Shown one piece after another: positions 33,491 through 40,866 of a DNA stretch of 64,000 nt (position 1 is the stretch's first letter; each line of letters opens with the position of its first letter). The stretch spans positions 124,001 through 188,000 of the forward strand of contig NZ_RKRE01000003.1 in NCBI RefSeq assembly GCF_003815015.1, written 5' to 3'. The stretch is from Thermodesulfitimonas autotrophica (GTDB lineage: Bacteria; Bacillota; Desulfotomaculia; Desulfotomaculales; Ammonificaceae). Below the pieces are notes generated by a model that worked only from the letters and a program-made list of their open reading frames with translations, was not told where the DNA came from and made no database searches. A program made the translations under genes and the position numbers.

Positions 33491-34426
33491 TTGCGTACGA
33501 TCGCAGCAGGAGAGATTACCGCAGTGGTGGCGCGTCTCTGCCGGGAGGCAAATGTAACGTTAGGAGAGGATGTGCTGCAGGTACTGGAAGCGGCGCGGGA
33601 GCGGGAGGAATCACCGCGGGGGCGGGACGTGCTGGATAAACTTTTGGCCAATGCGCGGCTTGCCCAGGAGGAAGGAATGCCGCTCTGCCAGGATACGGGG
33701 GTGGCGGTAGTTTTCCTGGAAGTGGGGCAGGACCTCCATATCGCTGGCGATTTGGAGGCGGCGGTGCACGAAGGTGTACGCCAAGGTTATAGCGAAGGCT
33801 ACCTCCGGAAGTCGGTGGTTCGCCACCCGCTCGACCGCGTGAACACCGGCGATAACACTCCCGCGGTGATCCACTACCGGATCGTGCCCGGCGACCGGTT
33901 GAAGATCACCGTGGCGCCTAAAGGAGCCGGCAGCGAGAATATGAGCGCTTTGCGGATGCTAAAACCGGCCGACGGAGTTGAGGGCGTGAAGCGTTTCGTT
34001 CTCGATGTGGTGGAAAAGGCGGGGCCGAATGCCTGCCCGCCCCTGGTCGTTGGCGTGGGCATCGGCGGCACGATGGAAAAGGCGGCGCTGCTGGCGAAGG
34101 AGGCGCTGCTGCGGCCTCTTGGCAGCCACAGCGACGATCCCCTGGTAGCGGCGCTTGAAGCGGAGCTCTTAGAGGCAATCAACCGGTCCGGGATCGGGCC
34201 GCTGGGACTGGGCGGCCGGGTGACGGCGCTGGCGGTGCACGTTGAAGTATACCCTTGCCATATCGCCAGCCTGCCGGTGGCGGTGAACCTAAACTGTCAC
34301 GCGGCGCGCCACCGCTCGGCGGTACTTCCGGAAGGTATCTGGCGACTCATCGGCTCGGCGGCAGACCGTGAAGGTAAAAACGATGTTTCCGAGGAGAAGC
34401 ATAAATACCTGGGCGAAAAGACGTGA
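33491..34426 (+). CDS. Fumarate hydratase class I, alpha subunit (L(+)-tartrate dehydratase-like)
   Basis: The iron-sulfur-containing subunit of the two-subunit fumarase, about 311 residues. Conserved cysteines for the [4Fe-4S] cluster are in GMPLCQDTG, NACPPLVVGVGIGG and VNLNCHAARH. It interconverts fumarate and malate in the reductive or oxidative TCA path. TTG 33491 gives the usual N-terminus (RTIAAGEITAVVARLC); the frame extends 20 codons upstream. The beta subunit gene follows 54 bases later. The related tartrate dehydratase cannot be excluded. Confidence 0.88.
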   Translation: MRTIAAGEITAVVARLCREANVTLGEDVLQVLEAAREREESPRGRDVLDKLLANARLAQEEGMPLCQDTGVAVVFLEVGQDLHIAGDLEAAVHEGVRQGYSEGYLRKSVVRHPLDRVNTGDNTPAVIHYRIVPGDRLKITVAPKGAGSENMSALRMLKPADGVEGVKRFVLDVVEKAGPNACPPLVVGVGIGGTMEKAALLAKEALLRPLGSHSDDPLVAALEAELLEAINRSGIGPLGLGGRVTALAVHVEVYPCHIASLPVAVNLNCHAARHRSAVLPEGIWRLIGSAADREGKNDVSEEKHKYLGEKT

Positions 34427-34480
34427 GAATTTTTATGAGCGCGCGGCGGAACTGAAACGGTGCTCAGGGGAGGTTAGAGA

Positions 34481-35047
34481 TTGAACTCGCTAAGAATAAC
34501 CACACCTTTGACCGACGCGGCGATCGAGAGCCTGCGTGCGGGACAGGCTGTTTTAATTAGTGGGCGGCTGCTCACCGCCCGGGATGCTGCTCACAAAAGG
34601 ATGGTTGAGGCGCTGGGCCGGGGGGAAGAGCTGCCGGTAAACCTTGCCGGCCAGGTCATCTACTACGTGGGTCCAACGCCGGCACCGCCGGGAAGAGTAG
34701 TCGGTGCGGCAGGGCCGACTACATCTGGCCGGATGGACCCGTACACGATTCCGCTTTTGGCGCAGGGGCTCAAGGGGATGATCGGCAAAGGCTACCGCTC
34801 CCCGAAGGTGGTGGCGGCGCTGGCCGAGTACAGGGCCGTCTACTTCGTTACCTACGGCGGGGCGGGGGCCTTGCTGGCTCGGACAATCAGAGAAGCACGA
34901 GTGCTTGCCTATGCCGACCTTGGCCCAGAGGCGATCCACGAGTTTATCGTGGAAGATTTCCCGGCTTTAGTGGCCAACGATATCTACGGCGGGGATATCT
35001 ATAGTGAAAGCGTGCGGTGGCGGATGCCTGCGGCGGAGGGTTTTTAG
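34481..35047 (+). CDS. Fumarate hydratase class I, beta subunit
   Basis: The 188-residue partner of the preceding subunit. Family features are LRAGQAVLISGRLLTARDAAHKR, IYYVGPTPAPPG, AGPTTSGRMDPYT and a YGGAGALLA segment, which form the substrate-binding swivel domain. It starts with TTG 34481 behind GGGGAGG, and the ferredoxin gene starts directly after its stop. The Fe-S type fumarase fits an anaerobe. Confidence 0.88.
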   Translation: MNSLRITTPLTDAAIESLRAGQAVLISGRLLTARDAAHKRMVEALGRGEELPVNLAGQVIYYVGPTPAPPGRVVGAAGPTTSGRMDPYTIPLLAQGLKGMIGKGYRSPKVVAALAEYRAVYFVTYGGAGALLARTIREARVLAYADLGPEAIHEFIVEDFPALVANDIYGGDIYSESVRWRMPAAEGF

Positions 35048-35245
35048 ATGGTGAAAATCCCTTATATCGAAGTAAGCGAGTGTTACGGGTGCGGTAACTG
35101 CGTGGTCATCTGTCCGGAAGTATTTCAAATGAACGAGGTGGGCAAGTTTGCCCAGGTAGTCAATTCTGGTGCGGATAGCGAGGAGTGCATTTTGGAGGCG
35201 ATGCTTGCCTGTCCCGCCCGGTGCATCCGGTGGACTGACGAGTAA
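35048..35245 (+). CDS. Ferredoxin, [4Fe-4S] type
   Basis: A 65-residue ferredoxin with a CYGCGNCVVICP motif (C12, C15, C18, C22) and later cysteines at 47, 55 and 59. The length is typical of single-cluster ferredoxins, with C55 before proline as the distant ligand; the additional cysteines could form a disulfide. The ATG follows the fumarase beta stop without a gap, so it is part of that operon. Confidence 0.92.
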   Translation: MVKIPYIEVSECYGCGNCVVICPEVFQMNEVGKFAQVVNSGADSEECILEAMLACPARCIRWTDE

Positions 35246-35429
35246 GTTTGCATAAGTGACCCCCGCTTTAGGTAAATGGCTTCCGGGTATAGCTGTTATT
35301 CCTTTTGGCGGGAAAGCTGAGGTAACCGGAGCCCGTACCACTCCTGCGGGTTATGCCAGGCCAACGTTACCGGAACCGGTGCCCCGACCTTAAGCCCGTA
35401 ACGGAGAATCCTTCGTCCTTTCCAAGCAA

Positions 35430-35447
35430 ACCATACCCCCCTATGGT
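35430..35447 (+). promoter_or_regulatory. Palindrome with C-tract centre, possible CsoR/CstR-type operator
   Basis: ACCATA-CCCCCC-TATGGT lies about 60 bases upstream of the -35 element. Operators of the CsoR/RcnR/CstR family are AT-flanked G/C tracts of this kind. The assignment is by resemblance only. Confidence 0.4.
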
Positions 35448-35509
35448 ATATTAAAGTTTAACCTCCGTCGAGTGATTATTAGTCGCAAATTTCGTGTAAG
35501 CTTAAGGTA

Positions 35510-35538
35510 TTGACATTGCATTAGGCCTGTGTTAATCT
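35510..35538 (+). promoter_or_regulatory. Sigma-A promoter of the polyferredoxin gene
   Basis: TTGACA (35510-35515) and TAATCT (35533-35538) are separated by 17 bases. Transcription would start near 35545, directly before the palindrome at 35549-35566. Confidence 0.72.
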
Positions 35539-35548
35539 GGAAACCACA

Positions 35549-35566
35549 GATACCCGTAAGGGTATC
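35549..35566 (+). promoter_or_regulatory. Perfect palindrome at transcription start, possible CsoR/CstR-type operator
   Basis: GATACCC-GTAA-GGGTATC is a perfect 7-bp inverted repeat with a GTAA centre, a few bases after the predicted start. ATACCC/GGGTAT half-sites are characteristic of CsoR-family operators, which include persulfide-responsive CstR. It could also act as an RNA hairpin. Confidence 0.5.
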
Positions 35567-35646
35567 ATGTTCCTGCATTGCAACGCAAAAATCTGGTACC
35601 GGGTAAAAGAAGCCCATGATTTTAATCCCCCTAAGGAGGCAGGGTT

Positions 35647-36312
35647 ATGCTCAAGGAAAAAGAAAAGCAGCGCAAACTTCGGCAGAGCTTTACTTGGGTG
35701 GGTTTACCCCTGGTAGCCGTAGTAGGATGGTTTTACCCCTGGATAGGCTTCTTGTTGCTCGGGTGTATGCTCGGAGCAGTGGGGGTGGCGGTTTTTCGGG
35801 GGCGGGCCTGGTGCGACTGGATGTGTCCCCGAGGAGCCTTTTATGATCTCTTTATCAGGCCTTTGTCCCGTAGAAAAATCATCCCTGCTTTTTTGCGCAG
35901 CCGCGCCGTGCGGGTATTCATGCTGGGTTTAATTTTCGTCATGATCGGAGTACAATGGTACTTGGCCAAAGGCGATGGGGCGGCCATGGGACTGGCCTTG
36001 GTACGTATTCTCACTATTACCACTATAGCAGGGATTATCCTGGGTCTGATTATTCACCCCCGGGCATGGTGCCATATCTGCCCTATGGGTACCCTTAGCT
36101 ACTGGCTCTCTAAAGGCAAGGAGCCCCTTTTCATCAGCCAATCCTGCGTTGACTGTCGAGCCTGTGCCCGGATTTGCCCGATGCAGTTGATGCCGTACAA
36201 GTACCGGAGCGATGGAATTATGGGGGACAATGACTGCATCAAATGTGGCTCCTGTGTGGCTATCTGCCCCAGCCGTGCTCTATCCTTTGGTTCCAGCCGC
36301 GCACTATTTTAA
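35647..36312 (+). CDS. NapH/MauN-type membrane polyferredoxin
   Basis: A 221-residue membrane protein with four or five hydrophobic segments. Two WC-x2-x-CP motifs (AWCDWMCPRGAFYDL and AWCHICPMGTLSYW) lie near the membrane face. The C-terminus has two ferredoxin clusters (CVDCRACARICP and CIKCGSCVAICP). Such proteins pass electrons from the quinone pool to a soluble or periplasmic acceptor. The siroheme reductase gene downstream is a possible partner, although it has its own promoter. Base composition is lower in GC than in the flanking operons. Confidence 0.88.
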   Translation: MLKEKEKQRKLRQSFTWVGLPLVAVVGWFYPWIGFLLLGCMLGAVGVAVFRGRAWCDWMCPRGAFYDLFIRPLSRRKIIPAFLRSRAVRVFMLGLIFVMIGVQWYLAKGDGAAMGLALVRILTITTIAGIILGLIIHPRAWCHICPMGTLSYWLSKGKEPLFISQSCVDCRACARICPMQLMPYKYRSDGIMGDNDCIKCGSCVAICPSRALSFGSSRALF

Positions 36313-36359
36313 TCCCCTTTTATCCTCATTTCAGCTGTGGTCTGCCCGCCTTATTCTTG

Positions 36360-36376
36360 GCCCCGGAGGACGGGGC
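36360..36376 (+). terminator. Hairpin after the polyferredoxin gene
   Basis: GCCCCG (36360-36365) and CGGGGC (36371-36376) form a 6-bp stem with a GAGGA loop, followed by TTACTAAATTTTGG. The T-tract is poor, so termination may be partial. Confidence 0.45.
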
Positions 36377-36414
36377 TTACTAAATTTTGGCATGGTCCGT
36401 TTGCCTATTAAGCC

Positions 36415-36444
36415 TTGACACAGTTCGACTTTTGGTTTTATAAT
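36415..36444 (+). promoter_or_regulatory. Sigma-A promoter of the siroheme reductase gene
   Basis: Consensus TTGACA (36415-36420) and TATAAT (36439-36444) are spaced by 18 bases, about 95 bases before the ATG. Both hexamers are perfect, suggesting strong or tightly repressed expression. Confidence 0.78.
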
Positions 36445-36538
36445 TTTCGCAATTCCATATCCTGTAGGTGTGGCCGAAGAGGCTGATTTTAGGGGAAAAA
36501 TACTTGTTCTTTTTGGTACAAGGAGGTGGGTGATCACC

Positions 36539-37468
36539 ATGGTTCGAAAGTACGGCAACAAGGGATTTATCCAGCAGCTGGATGGTACTTACGCCGTCTT
36601 AATTCATCCTGTTAACGGCTATCTAGAGGCTGAACAGATAGAGGCCGTATACAGGCTGGCCAAGCAATATGGAAAAGCTAAGCTCACGGTTACTGAAGCC
36701 ATTATGATTTTCGGCATAAAACCCGAGAACTTTGATCAGGTGGCCGAAGAGTTAGAAAAGGTCCATCTACCTTTGGCTGATATCGGCCCTGTGGTGCGAA
36801 ACGTTAAGGTGTGTTCCAGTCAGTATTGCAAGCACGTTATCCGTGATGTTACTCCTCTGGCAGAACAAATCAACCAGCGCCTTGCAGGGATGGCGACGCC
36901 AAAAAAATTTAAGATAGCCCTGAATGGCTGCCCCAATTCATGTGTGGAGGCGCAACTAAACGACCTAGGTATCATTGCTGTCCAGGACGGGTACTGGCTT
37001 TACCTTGGGGGCAAAGGGGGACGTCAACCCCAATTGGGTACTCGGCTGGACGTGGTTATCAAGGAAGAGCATCTAGTCGAAACTGTCGAACGGATAGCTA
37101 AAGGCTACCTTCGGGTTGCCCAGAACGAGCGACTGGCCGAAGTTATTAACCGGATGGGCCTTCTACCATTCCTAAAGGCAGCGCTGGCATGGAATGGCGA
37201 AGGAATCAAGACGTGCATCGGCGCGCGGTACTGTAAAAATGGTGTTGGTGATGTCCATACTATGGCCGAGCGCATAGTCTCCGCTGGCAATTTACAAGGA
37301 AACATCACCATCAGTGGCTGTGGCAATGCATGTGCTGTTGACCGTGAAGCGCATTGCAATGTTGTTATTTTGAAAGATAGACTTTGGGTGTATAACAGCG
37401 GTGGCACGGATGTCGTTGGTACGGACCAGTTACCTGAGTATCTTAAGGCAAAAGGTATTTTAAAATAA
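36539..37468 (+). CDS. Siroheme/[4Fe-4S] sulfite or nitrite reductase-like protein with a partial second module
   Basis: A 310-residue reductase of the nitrite/sulfite reductase superfamily. Residues 8-80 form the ferredoxin-like half domain. A first siroheme-cluster region has C92-x4-C97 and NGCPNSC (C131, C135). From ~215 a second set follows: C226-x5-C232 and SGCGNAC (C261, C265), without its own ferredoxin-like half. The second set has the canonical spacing. The size is between single-module assimilatory-type reductases (~220) and full two-repeat enzymes (~500). ATG 36539 follows AAGGAGGTG. The next gene is DsrE-like, which favours sulfite over nitrite. Confidence 0.85.
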   Translation: MVRKYGNKGFIQQLDGTYAVLIHPVNGYLEAEQIEAVYRLAKQYGKAKLTVTEAIMIFGIKPENFDQVAEELEKVHLPLADIGPVVRNVKVCSSQYCKHVIRDVTPLAEQINQRLAGMATPKKFKIALNGCPNSCVEAQLNDLGIIAVQDGYWLYLGGKGGRQPQLGTRLDVVIKEEHLVETVERIAKGYLRVAQNERLAEVINRMGLLPFLKAALAWNGEGIKTCIGARYCKNGVGDVHTMAERIVSAGNLQGNITISGCGNACAVDREAHCNVVILKDRLWVYNSGGTDVVGTDQLPEYLKAKGILK

Positions 37469-37505
37469 ACTCCAGTCCGCATTTTAACAAAGGAGGGGTC
37501 CAAGG

Positions 37506-37892
37506 ATGGATAAGCTGAAAGTCCTTTTTCACATTGACGAATCCGACCGGTGGCAAAGGGTACTCGTAAACATCACTAATTTTTTGAACGATGTGGGGCA
37601 AGGAAACGCCGCCGTCGAAGTAGTAGCCAACGGTGAGGCGGTTTCCGTTTTCAGGAGCAGGTGCCTGCTGGCCGGGGGTGGTGGTCAGTGTTGCGGACCA
37701 GCTACCGGATCGCTAACGGAGCAGATGAAGAAATTGTCAGAGATAGGAGTAAACTTCGCCGCATGTAGGAACGCTCTCAAAGCTCAGTCTATCGACGAGC
37801 GGAGCCTCCCTAACTTCGTAACGGTTGTACCGGCCGGCATAACAGAAATTGCCAGAAAACAGGCTGAAGGGTACGCCTACATCAAGCCCTGA
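37506..37892 (+). CDS. DsrE/DsrF-family protein with a cysteine-rich loop
   Basis: A 128-residue protein resembling the DsrE/F/YchN sulfur-relay fold: an N-terminal KVLFHIDESDRW strand, LNDVGQGNAAVEVVANGEAV, a central C-x3-L region and FAACRNALKAQ. A loop at ~52-66 contains CLLAGGGGQCCG with three cysteines, unusual in the family. It lies 37 bases after the siroheme reductase, so a role in carrying sulfur to or from that enzyme is likely. AAAGGAGGGG precedes ATG. Confidence 0.78.
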   Translation: MDKLKVLFHIDESDRWQRVLVNITNFLNDVGQGNAAVEVVANGEAVSVFRSRCLLAGGGGQCCGPATGSLTEQMKKLSEIGVNFAACRNALKAQSIDERSLPNFVTVVPAGITEIARKQAEGYAYIKP

Positions 37893-37981
37893 CTATGTAC
37901 CTGCGTTTCAATACAATTTAAACATACAGCGACAAAAAGAAGGGACCCGATCCAGCACAATAAGGGGGTAATGAAATCGTT

Positions 37982-38743
37982 ATGGAAGGAATTGTAGATT
38001 CCCATATACACGTTTCGTTGCTTCCTTACGAAGGGCTGGAAAACATGGCCCTCGCCGGCGTAAAAAAGATTATCGGCTGCTCCATATTTTTCGGGGCCAA
38101 ACATACGGAAACCCTCTTTGATCATTTTCACCAAATGTTAACCCTTTCGATGAAGAATGCTGCCCAAAATGGCATCAAACTTTTCGTCGCTGTCGGTGTT
38201 CACCCCATGGGAACCCCGGAAGACTGGCCCAGGGTGATCGACGCCCTTCCAAACTATCTGAAGATGGATGGCGTCATTGGTTTAGGAGAAATAGGCCTGC
38301 ATGAGGGGACTCAGCGGGAACAGGACGTCCTTAGGGAGCAATTGAAGATAGCCAAGGAGTACGGGGTGCCGGTAATTATTCATACCCCGCCCCAGGATAG
38401 GGTGGCGATAACCAATAAGACGATTGAAATTGCTGCCGCCGTCGGGATGGAACCCGGAAAGGTGGTCATCGACCACGCTAACTTGGACATTGTTGACTTA
38501 ATCGAGGACTTTGGGGCCGTTCCCGGGCTCACTATTCGCCAAGAAGGGCTTACGCCCCATCTACTACTGAACCATCTGGAACGTTTCCAACGCGGTGTTC
38601 TGAACAGCGACTACAGCAATCTCAAACCCAACGATCCCCTGAGCGTGCCAAAGGCTGTGCGGTATCTGGAATTGAGCGGGGCTCCCCCAGAAATCATTGC
38701 TCGGATTGCGAGGTATAATGCTGAAGAATTGTTCGGGATTTAG
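37982..38743 (+). CDS. TatD-like metal-dependent hydrolase
   Basis: A 253-residue amidohydrolase-fold protein with metal-binding motifs in the TatD order: DSHIHVS, VGVHPMG, GLGEIGLHEG, VIIHTPP and VIDHAN, and an aspartate late in NSDYSN. TatD proteins are often nucleases, but this branch is far from the DNase type and its substrate is unknown. It follows the DsrE-like gene on the same strand after 89 bases and shares the lower GC composition of the island. Confidence 0.82.
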   Translation: MEGIVDSHIHVSLLPYEGLENMALAGVKKIIGCSIFFGAKHTETLFDHFHQMLTLSMKNAAQNGIKLFVAVGVHPMGTPEDWPRVIDALPNYLKMDGVIGLGEIGLHEGTQREQDVLREQLKIAKEYGVPVIIHTPPQDRVAITNKTIEIAAAVGMEPGKVVIDHANLDIVDLIEDFGAVPGLTIRQEGLTPHLLLNHLERFQRGVLNSDYSNLKPNDPLSVPKAVRYLELSGAPPEIIARIARYNAEELFGI

Positions 38744-38787
38744 AGGACCAAGGGGATGCCCTATTCCGCAGAGGAGGGAAGGAGAGT

Positions 38788-38958
38788 GTGTGTGCTGCCC
38801 CAAATGACCAGGAGGAGCTTCTTGATTTAAAAATCCTTGCCTACCTCAAAAAACTGGGGCCGGAGTATGCAAAACTCCTGGCTAATGTTGCCGGGCCTGC
38901 CCTCAGTTTGGGAACTCGTCCTGCTTCAGGATCGGTGAGGTTTCCCACAGTAGGTTGA
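38788..38958 (+). CDS. Small hypothetical protein (56 residues)
   Basis: A short frame from GTG 38788, preceded by GAGGAGGGAAGGA, ends at TGA 38956-38958. The protein has a likely amphipathic helix (EELLDLKILAYLKKLGPEYA) followed by LLANVAGPALSLG. The composition is protein-like, and the strong ribosome-binding site supports translation. No family was recognised. It could be the last gene of the sulfur island. Confidence 0.45.
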   Translation: MCAAPNDQEELLDLKILAYLKKLGPEYAKLLANVAGPALSLGTRPASGSVRFPTVG

Positions 38959-38982
38959 CGCGGTCCCTCAGATTTGTTTGGC

Positions 38983-39012
38983 TTGACACCTTCTCTTCCT
39001 CCTACCTATAAT
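38983..39012 (+). promoter_or_regulatory. Sigma-A promoter of the riboflavin operon
   Basis: TTGACA (38983-38988) and TATAAT (39007-39012) are separated by 18 bases. Both hexamers are perfect consensus. The leader of ~80 bases shows no FMN aptamer. Confidence 0.8.
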
Positions 39013-39092
39013 GAAACTACAAATCGCAAAAGCGCTGCTTTCGGCGACAGATTTCGGCAATAGCCGTATTTTAAGTTCGGAAAGATAGATCT

Positions 39093-40226
39093 ATGACGGA
39101 GCCACTGACGGATGAAGATTACCTCCGGCGCACCTTTGAGCTTGCCGCGCGGGCGCGGGGGCGGACTAGCCCCAACCCGCTAGTCGGGGCCGTGGTTGTG
39201 CGGGACGGGCAGGTGGTCGGTGAAGGGTTTCACCGCCAGGCGGGCTTGCCCCACGCCGAAATTGAGGCCTTAAAGGCGGCAGGGGAAGCGGCGCGGGGAG
39301 CCACTCTCTACGTTAACCTCGAACCGTGCTGCCACACGGGGCGGACGGGACCCTGCACCGAAGCGATTATCGCCGCCGGGATCAAGAGGGTGGTGGCAGC
39401 GATGCCCGATCCCAACCCGCTGGTGGCGGGAAAAGGTTTTGCCCGGCTGCGCGAGGCGGGGATTGAGGTCGCTACCGGTCTCCTGGAAAAAGAGGCGCGC
39501 GCGCTGAACGAGGCCTTCGTCAAATATATCACTACCCGGCGGCCTTTTGTGATTCTTAAAACGGCGATGAGCCTTGACGGGAAGATTGCCACCGTCACGG
39601 GGGAATCGAAGTGGATAACTGGTCCCGAAGCGCGGCGCTATGTTCACGAGCTCCGCGACAGTTGCGACGCTATTTTAGTCGGTATCGGGACCGTTTTGAA
39701 AGATGACCCTTCCCTCACCACCCGTTTACCTGAGGGGGGACGGGATCCGGTACGGGTGATTCTGGATAGCCGCGCGCGGATGCCGCTTACTGCCCGGGTG
39801 CTTACCCAGGAGTCAACAGCACCTACTTTGATCGCCGTGACGGAGATGGCGCCGGGCGAGCGGGTGGCGGCGCTGCGGGAGGCCGGGGCGGAGGTGCTTG
39901 TCTGCGGTCCCGGACCGGCGGTGGACCTCGGGCTCCTGCTCTCTGCTTTGGGAGAGCGGGAGATTACGAGCCTCCTCGTCGAAGGTGGGAGCACGGTGAA
40001 TGCGAGTTTTCTCCTCCAAGGGCTGGTCGATAAGATAGTCTGGTTTATCGCCCCCCTCATCATTGGCGGCCACGGCGCCATCAGCCCGGTCGGCGGGACT
40101 GGGATTAGGCACCTGGCCCGGGCGATTCGCCTGAAGGAGATGAATTTGCGCCAGTTCGGGAGCGACCTCTGCATCGAGGCCTATCCGCTCTGGGAAGGGA
40201 CGGGTTGCGGTTGTTCACCGGCATAA
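39093..40226 (+). CDS. ribD: Bifunctional riboflavin deaminase/reductase RibD
   Basis: RibD deaminates and reduces the pyrimidine intermediate of riboflavin synthesis. The N-terminal cytidine-deaminase-like domain (~1-147) has the zinc motif HAEIEAL and PCCHTGRTGPC. The C-terminal dihydrofolate-reductase-like domain (~150-370) has KTAMSLDGKIAT, GIGTVLKDDPSLTTR and VEGGSTVNASFL. The full length of 377 residues is typical. It heads the ribD-ribE-ribBA-ribH operon. The ribosome-binding site is weak (GGAAAGA). Confidence 0.95.
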   Translation: MTEPLTDEDYLRRTFELAARARGRTSPNPLVGAVVVRDGQVVGEGFHRQAGLPHAEIEALKAAGEAARGATLYVNLEPCCHTGRTGPCTEAIIAAGIKRVVAAMPDPNPLVAGKGFARLREAGIEVATGLLEKEARALNEAFVKYITTRRPFVILKTAMSLDGKIATVTGESKWITGPEARRYVHELRDSCDAILVGIGTVLKDDPSLTTRLPEGGRDPVRVILDSRARMPLTARVLTQESTAPTLIAVTEMAPGERVAALREAGAEVLVCGPGPAVDLGLLLSALGEREITSLLVEGGSTVNASFLLQGLVDKIVWFIAPLIIGGHGAISPVGGTGIRHLARAIRLKEMNLRQFGSDLCIEAYPLWEGTGCGCSPA

Positions 40227-40849
40227 TCGAGGAACTTGGTCAGATCAGGGGGGTCACCCGGCAGGCGGTTTCGGCCCGGCTGGTGGTCGGGGCTGACAGG
40301 ATAATGGAAAACCTTCGTTTGGGGGACAGCGTTGCGGTTAACGGTGTCTGCCTGACGGTGGCGAGTTTGCAGGATAAGGGTTTCACCGCCGACGTGATGG
40401 CGGAGACGTTGGCGAAGACCAACCTAGGTGAGTTGGCTGTTGGCGCCAGGGTGAACCTCGAGCGGGCGCTGCGGCTGGGCGACAGGCTTGGGGGCCATCT
40501 GGTCACCGGACACATTGACGGCGTGGGCCGGATCCTACGCAAAGAAAAGCGGGAGATCGCCTGGGTTTTCACCATCGCTGCGCCGCAGGAGGTAGCCCGC
40601 TATTTGATCAAGAAGGGGTCGGTGGCGGTTGACGGGATCAGCCTCACGGTGGTGGAGGCTTGGGAGGAAGGCTTTACAGTTTCGGTTATTCCCCATACGG
40701 CCGCGGTGACGACGCTCGGTTTTAAAGGGCCCGGGGATACGGTAAATTTAGAGGCCGACCTGATCGGCAAGTACGTAGAAAAGTTCCTGCGGGCGCCAAA
40801 GCCGCGGGGCGTGGAGGAAAGCTTTTTGGCAGAGCATGGTTTTATTTAA
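40211..40849 (+). CDS. ribE: Riboflavin synthase alpha chain RibE
   Basis: RibE dismutates two lumazine molecules to riboflavin. The 212-residue protein has two homologous lumazine-binding repeats: FTGIIEELG with [14 protein letters not shown], and HIDGVGRI with [16 protein letters not shown] 40211 gives the canonical MFTGIIEE start and lies nine bases after GGGAAGGGA, although the frame extends to TTG 40205. It overlaps the end of ribD by 16 bases. Confidence 0.95.
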   Translation: MFTGIIEELGQIRGVTRQAVSARLVVGADRIMENLRLGDSVAVNGVCLTVASLQDKGFTADVMAETLAKTNLGELAVGARVNLERALRLGDRLGGHLVTGHIDGVGRILRKEKREIAWVFTIAAPQEVARYLIKKGSVAVDGISLTVVEAWEEGFTVSVIPHTAAVTTLGFKGPGDTVNLEADLIGKYVEKFLRAPKPRGVEESFLAEHGFI

Positions 40850-40866
40850 CCGGGGGAGGCGGAGTA

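Larger units (their letters stand above)
35246..35646 (+). other. Intergenic regulatory region before the polyferredoxin gene
   Basis: Four hundred bases without a gene. The promoter-proximal part has a palindrome ACCATA-CCCCCC-TATGGT (35430-35447), a promoter TTGACA/TAATCT (35510-35538) and GATACCC-GTAA-GGGTATC (35549-35566). The first half holds nothing recognisable. Confidence 0.65.
38744..39092 (+). other. Region between the TatD-like gene and ribD
   Basis: The first part holds a candidate small gene (38788-38958). The second part has a consensus promoter TTGACA/TATAAT (38983-39012) and an 80-base leader to ribD. No FMN riboswitch elements were found in the leader. Confidence 0.6.

Noticed and set aside
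39013-39092. FMN riboswitch upstream of ribD
   Set aside because: None of the conserved aptamer segments (AGGAU and GAAAUUCCC-like) is present.
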